Source: Poecilobothrus nobilitatus (lineage: Eukaryota; Arthropoda; Insecta; Diptera; Dolichopodidae). Taken from it: a DNA stretch of 64,000 bases. Each line of letters opens with the position of its first letter. Positions within the stretch are counted from its first letter, which is position 1. The notes beneath the pieces are model-generated. The model did no database searches and was not told the DNA's origin. It worked only from the letters and a program-made list of their open reading frames with translations. The stretch covers positions 89,934,670 through 89,998,669 of the forward strand of contig OX352773.1 in NCBI GenBank assembly GCA_947095535.1. Direction: 5' to 3'. Below are positions 59,410 to 64,000 of this stretch, one piece after another. The position numbers and the translations under genes are program-made.

Positions 59410-59860
59410 ATATTATTAAGTAAATATGCTACTTATCAACTATCATTAACTTGATTTGGGTCGTACAGCACGTAGGTATTACAGAAAACGAGTTGGCGGA
59501 TGTGCTAGTAAGTGCAACTAATTGCAGTTCACTCAGAGTTATGTAACCGTTTTTAAGTTTAAAAAGACTCAAAATAATACTCTCTATAGACCTGAAGTAA
59601 GATAATTTTTTTGCGTTATTACGAACCATTATCTTATAGAGAACAGTGGATCTTAAATATAGAATAGATATGCATGTGGATCTTAACTGTAGCTTTGTGG
59701 AGACAATCGCGCTATAGTGATAGTGGACTACTTTCTTTTCAATTGTCCCAGTATACCAAAATAAGGCGGAAATATATCGGTAATTAATTTCTTTTTCCAA
59801 TATTTTGGTGAACTCTCCGACATTCATCTTATAAATTTTCAAAACATCTTCCATCAGAAT
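59410..59860 (+). pseudogene. LINE RNase H remnant
   Basis: The plus strand around 59440-59545 reads INLIWVVQHVGITENELADV and LVSATNCSSL, the C-terminal end of the RNase H domain (W-V-P-x-H-x-G-I-x-G-N-E-x-A-D) carried by insect LINEs such as Jockey-, I- or R1-like elements. Downstream a broken frame (EQWILNIE..., RYSDSGLL) may be the short tail after RNase H. A 141-codon minus-strand open frame covers the same stretch but is a shadow. Confidence 0.65.
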
Positions 59861-60673
59861 GGTATCATAAATCTAAATAAACTTAACACAAACTCTTTTC
59901 GAATAGATTCTTCTATATATTTTGACAGTGCACTGCGAATTGTTAGTTATTGTTTGAAAATGTTAGCTTATAGTCTTCATCACTGAAAAGCAAAAAAATA
60001 AATAAAGTAAATACCCTAGTCGTTAGACGCTTTTAAATGGAAATACATCGTTAATAAATAGTTGAGTTACATGCTCATAATAATAAAATCAAAGTCGAAC
60101 ACCAATCACGAACATTGTATGTATATTTTAACATTTCCAGTTTAATATTCGAACCGGTGCATGTTTTTTTATAAGTTAGTAGATCTGTTCTAAATAAAAA
60201 CAAATAATGAAGATATAGATAAAGGTCATAAATGGTAATTTGAAAATCAATTAATTTTCCTAGATCAATTTTTATTATACTTTTAAATATTTTATGAGTA
60301 TGTAATCAGGTGTCCATCCAATAAAAATTTATTATTACATAATAATAATATTTAAAATTGATGAGGATAATAATTTTCTTTGTTTTAATATTCAGCTAAT
60401 AATTATCATAAAATTGACATATCAATAAACGCAACTTTATTTCCACTTTTTTTTTATTTTTAAGGTTTACAATAATTAAATTAGCAATTTAATTTTAAAT
60501 CAATTTTATATTTAATAATAATTATATATAATAATACTTAAAAGTTATAAGTATTAAATTTGTAAAGAATTTTTAATATATAATTTGGAATTTCTTTATA
60601 GAATGCGGTTATTAACATTTAGAAGTAACTATTAGTTATGTTAAGTAAGTTGATTCTTTATGGTCTTTCGTTT
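59861..60673. other. AT-rich gap, no gene seen
   Basis: Low-complexity AT sequence with no supported gene or repeat. Confidence 0.5.
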
Positions 60674-61125
60674 GATATACTACTGCATGTTGTAATCCAC
60701 TGATGGTCCTGATTCGGCGGTAAATAATAATATTAAAAATAATAGCTGCTACAGTGACAGTGGGATTGCCTTTAATAATTACCTCATGCAGAAGGTGTTA
60801 TATAATACTGCATGTGGTAACTGTTGCAACGGCTATTTACCAAAACTGTTACACTGTTACCAAAATAGTAATAGTAAAGGCGGTTCTTGTTTTCTTACAG
60901 TCCAACTTTCAATTCAATGTTTCTGCATCTTATTGTCCTGCTCTTTCCTATCCCTACTCCCTAGCCAATTTACTGCTTTAGCAGGTAGGGGTTTCATCCC
61001 ATTATATTACCTAAAGGTAATATAATGGGATGAAGGGAGAGATGGGAGAGATGGGTTTAGTAAGTAAAGGGAGAGATGGGTTTAGTAAGTAAGAATCTGA
61101 CACTACCAAAAGGCAAAAAAAAAAT
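60674..61125 (+). mobile_element. tRNA-headed SINE, copy 4 (5'-truncated)
   Basis: Begins inside the body ('gatatactactgcatgttgtaatccactgatgg') and runs through 'acctcatgcagaagg', 'aaaggcggttc', 'ttcaatgtttctgcat' and 'ggtagggg' to '...tctgacactaccaaaaggc' plus an A-run. The tRNA-like head is missing. It contains a perfect 18-bp hairpin (60995-61032) and a duplicated 'gggagagatgggtttagtaagtaa' segment. Confidence 0.75.
60995..61032. repeat. Perfect hairpin, 18-bp stem and 2-nt loop
   Basis: catcccattatattacct (60995-61012) is followed after 'aa' by its exact complement aggtaatataatgggatg (61015-61032). The other SINE copies have only the left arm (cccattatattggct), so the right arm was added in this copy. 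Confidence 0.95.
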
Positions 61126-61560
61126 TGGAACATTTCTAATGTCCTATTAAAAGGATAAATAAAATTTTCAAAATCTTTAGGCATAAGAAAAGTATTTGTA
61201 TTTTGAAACACAATACAACTACTAATGTACATTTTATATGTAGGTGCAAAGTTGTATGTAGTCTGTTCCTTCAGTCTTTTCAAATTGAAATATTAAGTTA
61301 AATTTTTCTGAAAAAATCATTTTAAATTAATTTCTAAGTTTCATGGTTTCATTTATAAAACATTTTAATTAGATAAAGTTTTTGAATGTATAAAATATAA
61401 TTGCTATTTTTTATTATTTTTAAACTCTTTTAAAGAAGTTTTATGAATTATTTTTAAAGTTTGTAAAAATTAAAATAATTGGAAAAATATGAATGAAAAT
61501 TTTTAATATAATTTCATTAAACTTAAATAATGAAATGTAATTATAATTTTAAAGTGAAAA

Positions 61561-62783
61561 CGAGGAAAAGTGCAGTAGAGCAGACTATCTCAACTCTGGG
61601 ATACGCGTATGAACATAATATAAACTAAACACGATAGTAAATTAATATAAACACGATAGTGTTTCTATAAAAGTTGATCATCTTTTAAAAAATGTAGATG
61701 TTTTAGTACCGACGTTAACTACCAAGATATATTTATGTAAATTGTTGAGTTGTATGATAGTTAGATAGTTAGAATCTATTGCATCAGCACAATCAAATTT
61801 TACAGAAGTTATTGTCCTAAAACTTGAACATCTTTTGTAAGATTTCAAACGCTTAGCTTCATAAAGTTCCAAAAGGTGCAAGAAGCCTGAATGTAGTGCT
61901 CTAGTCCAACCAAATTTTACAGAAGTTGTTAGCATGTAACTCGACACCTTTTCACTAAATTTCAGATACCTATCTTCAATAGACAATGAGTTATTTTCAT
62001 TTAAAAAGAGAAGTTGTATGGCAGCTACCCGAACCTGGTGCACCACACACTTTTTTCAGTGTTTTGTTTATTTTTGGCTTAACGATCAAAGGTAATTCTT
62101 TTTTATTTTTCATTCCAATATTTTTTGTATTTTATTATCGTTAATCACATTATTCATTTTTTTTGCAGACCTTCTCATTTTTTTTTATTACGTTAATAAA
62201 CGATTCATTCACCTTATCGCTTTGTATTCTGAACATTTCAGTAATTTTTTCCATCTTACGTAGGTCTATTTGTTGTTCACTCTTAATTTCGCAATTCGAC
62301 ATCTTTTTATTTCAGATACTTAACTTTAATAGACTCGAAGTTATTTTAATTTAAAAAGGGATGTTGTACGGCAGCTATCCGAACTTCTTGAATCAGCACA
62401 ACCAAATTTTATAGATGTTGTTAGCCTGTAACTCAACACCTTTTTCCAAAATTTCAGATACCTAGATTGTAGACACTGTGTTATTTCTATATAAAGAAAG
62501 AAGTTCTATGGCAGCTACTCGAACCCGGTGGCCAAAAATGCTGGAGTTCGATTTAAATAGCGAAACTAACAATTTTACAAAATTGATGTAAAAAGAAATT
62601 TCAGCCTCCTAGATCCTTTATTTTTTGAGTTATCTGGCGGACGGACGGGTATACGTACTTGGTTTAATCAACTCAGAATTTGATTCTGAGCCGATCCATA
62701 CCTTTGAGCCTCGATTCCTTTAAGGTGTCACAAACATAATGGCAAATTTTGTATACCTTTGAACATATGTTCATACGGGTATA
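61561..62783 (+). mobile_element. Second hairpin-ended repeat family, full-length copy
   Basis: Starts cgaggaaaagtgcag..., with 'gggatacgcgtatgaac' just inside, and ends in a hairpin (gttcatacgggtata, 62769-62783) after a GGACGG tract (about 62638-62650) and the 'tttaaggtgtcacaaac' motif. The general plan is that of copies A and D, but the body sequence differs ('gtaactcgacacctttt', 'atggcagctacccgaacc'). The 122-codon minus-strand frame within it is spurious. Confidence 0.75.
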
Positions 62784-63654
62784 AAGACTATTCGGTGTCA
62801 TGAATATCATTAAATGAACGAACCTTACATTTTTTAAAAAAAGTGAATAAATGAACTGTTATTTTAGTTGTCCAAGAACTGTTAAGAAGTGTTTTTGTTT
62901 TTAAATTGTTTAAAAATTTAACTATTAATTTGAAACTATTATTTTCAGAATTTTTATATTTAGACTTATTTTTATCACTTTTATTTAAAACCTTTAAAAA
63001 TTCTTTGATATTTTTTGAAACCAACTGAAACAAATATGTAGTACTTTCACTAAATAAAAAGTAAGTGAATGGATAAGCAGATGTATCATTAATTTTTTTT
63101 GATTGATGACACCGAAAATTTTTCCATATAAAATACAGTAGGTACACAATGGCAACTATTTTTGACAGTTAACTTTTTTAATGGTGATAAAAAGTGAGTG
63201 ATAGATTTATAAAAATGTAAATGATGAAAACTATGACAGGGCCATACAAGAAATTATGGGCCCATACAAAAAATTATGAAACTACACTAGTAACCCATCC
63301 AAATCCTTCTGCTAGAACTTACTATAGAGTTATCAAAAGCAAGCAGACAAAAAAGCAAAATACTATAGCAGTACAATAATATGTATGTAGATATAATCAA
63401 CGGATTTGAACTGCATACCTTTTGTTTAAGTTTTAAGATTTGATAACGCATTTCCATTAAAAAAATGTTTAATATTCATTCAACATTCATTTTGTAACTC
63501 TGTATTCCAATTAATTTTATTCTTTTAATTAAAATACTCATACACTTCTTATTTTATTCAATTTACTTCTGACATTTACAATTTATTTTATATACTACCA
63601 TGCAATAATACAGAGTTATTAATTTTAGTCTTAAAGGTAACTTAAAATTTATTT
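62784..63654. other. AT-rich gap with an orphan open frame
   Basis: A 119-codon minus-strand frame (62788-63147) starts MYLLYFIWKNFRCHQSKKIN and is Lys/Asn/Ser-rich. No domain recognised and no homologous motif elsewhere in the window. It may be a transposon remnant or chance. A small duplication of 'gggccatacaa..aattatg' lies at 63239-63279. Confidence 0.4.
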
Positions 63655-64000
63655 AAACTAAACTAAAATAAAGTAGAATGTAAAACCAAAGGTTTTTAAA
63701 GGCGTACATTTTCCAAAAGACAATATTAAGACTGTTCAAAATTAAAAATTGTAAAAAATCAAATCGAATAGACACTTTCTTCTTTTTTAATCCTATATAA
63801 TTAAGAAAAGCTCTTAAGTACATAAATATAATGTTTGAAGCTTAAATTTTTACTTTGTTTTTTACTTCGTTTTACTTTGAAAATATTTACAATTAAGTTG
63901 TGGTGTTTTACAACAGGTGTTTAAAAATATCTAATTTTCTACTTTTGACCCCTCGTAACTCTCAAACAGAATATTTTCAAAATTTCAAGGTTTTATATAA
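63655..64000 (+). mobile_element. Partial hairpin-repeat relative at the window edge
   Basis: 'gtagaatgtaaaaccaaaggtttttaaa' resembles 15660-15690, and 'acaacaggtgtttaaaaatat ... ttgacccctcgtaactctcaaac' resembles the body of copy D. The element continues beyond the window end. Confidence 0.6.

Noticed and set aside
59429..59854. 141-codon minus-strand open frame
   Set aside because: No recognisable domain, and the plus strand of the same stretch encodes an RNase H motif of a decayed LINE; the frame is a shadow.
62788..63147. 119-codon minus-strand gene
   Set aside because: Low-complexity Lys/Asn/Ser-rich sequence without a recognised domain; listed only as an orphan frame.

Overview
This is a eukaryotic window, almost certainly from an insect and most likely a fly (Diptera). 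The sequence is very AT-rich, the introns of the host genes are small (about 50-75 bp, with a few longer), TATG/CATA microsatellites are scattered throughout, and the interspersed repeats carry the (GTCY)n tetranucleotide tracts known from dipteran mini-me/DINE-1-type elements. No prokaryotic features (operons, CRISPR, rRNA) are present.

Host genes occupy only about 28.1-36.7 kb. DPH3 (minus strand, 3 exons, 88 aa) and the GRIP-domain golgin GCC1/GCC88 (plus strand, 4 exons, 708 aa) form a head-to-head pair with about 0.8 kb between start codons. A third, unrecognised 4-exon gene (461 aa) lies about 3.3 kb downstream of GCC1 on the same strand. Splice sites and phases could be worked out for all three.

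Nearly everything else is mobile DNA or uncharacterised AT-rich sequence. Left flank (0-28 kb): a foldback MITE, a tRNA-SINE remnant, a 2.3 kb terminal-hairpin element built around a 147-bp satellite array, internally deleted and tandemly duplicated relatives of it, two copies of a tRNA-headed SINE of about 0.65 kb, several degenerate LINE fragments, one uninterrupted 990-codon non-LTR retrotransposon ORF (EN+RT, minus strand, 36-nt poly-A tail) and a frameshifted second LINE. Right flank (38-64 kb): two more SINE copies, a LINE with a target-site-flanked SINE inside it, and four long and several partial copies of the hairpin-terminated repeat family. One of these hosts two nested DNA transposons: a P-like element (perfect 38-bp inverted termini, broken THAP domain) and a hAT element (16-bp termini, perfect 8-bp target duplication, decayed ZMYM1-like transposase). 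Further right are a truncated Jockey-type LINE preserving a UAAUG stop-restart junction and an RNase H-bearing LINE remnant.

The most informative observations are: within-window empty sites that date the two nested insertions; three short, nearly perfect inverted duplications that look like template-switch scars inside different repeats; the 147-bp repeat (a multiple of three) that produces spurious open frames; the intact LINE ORF that lacks an upstream AUG; and the unknown 461-aa gene.
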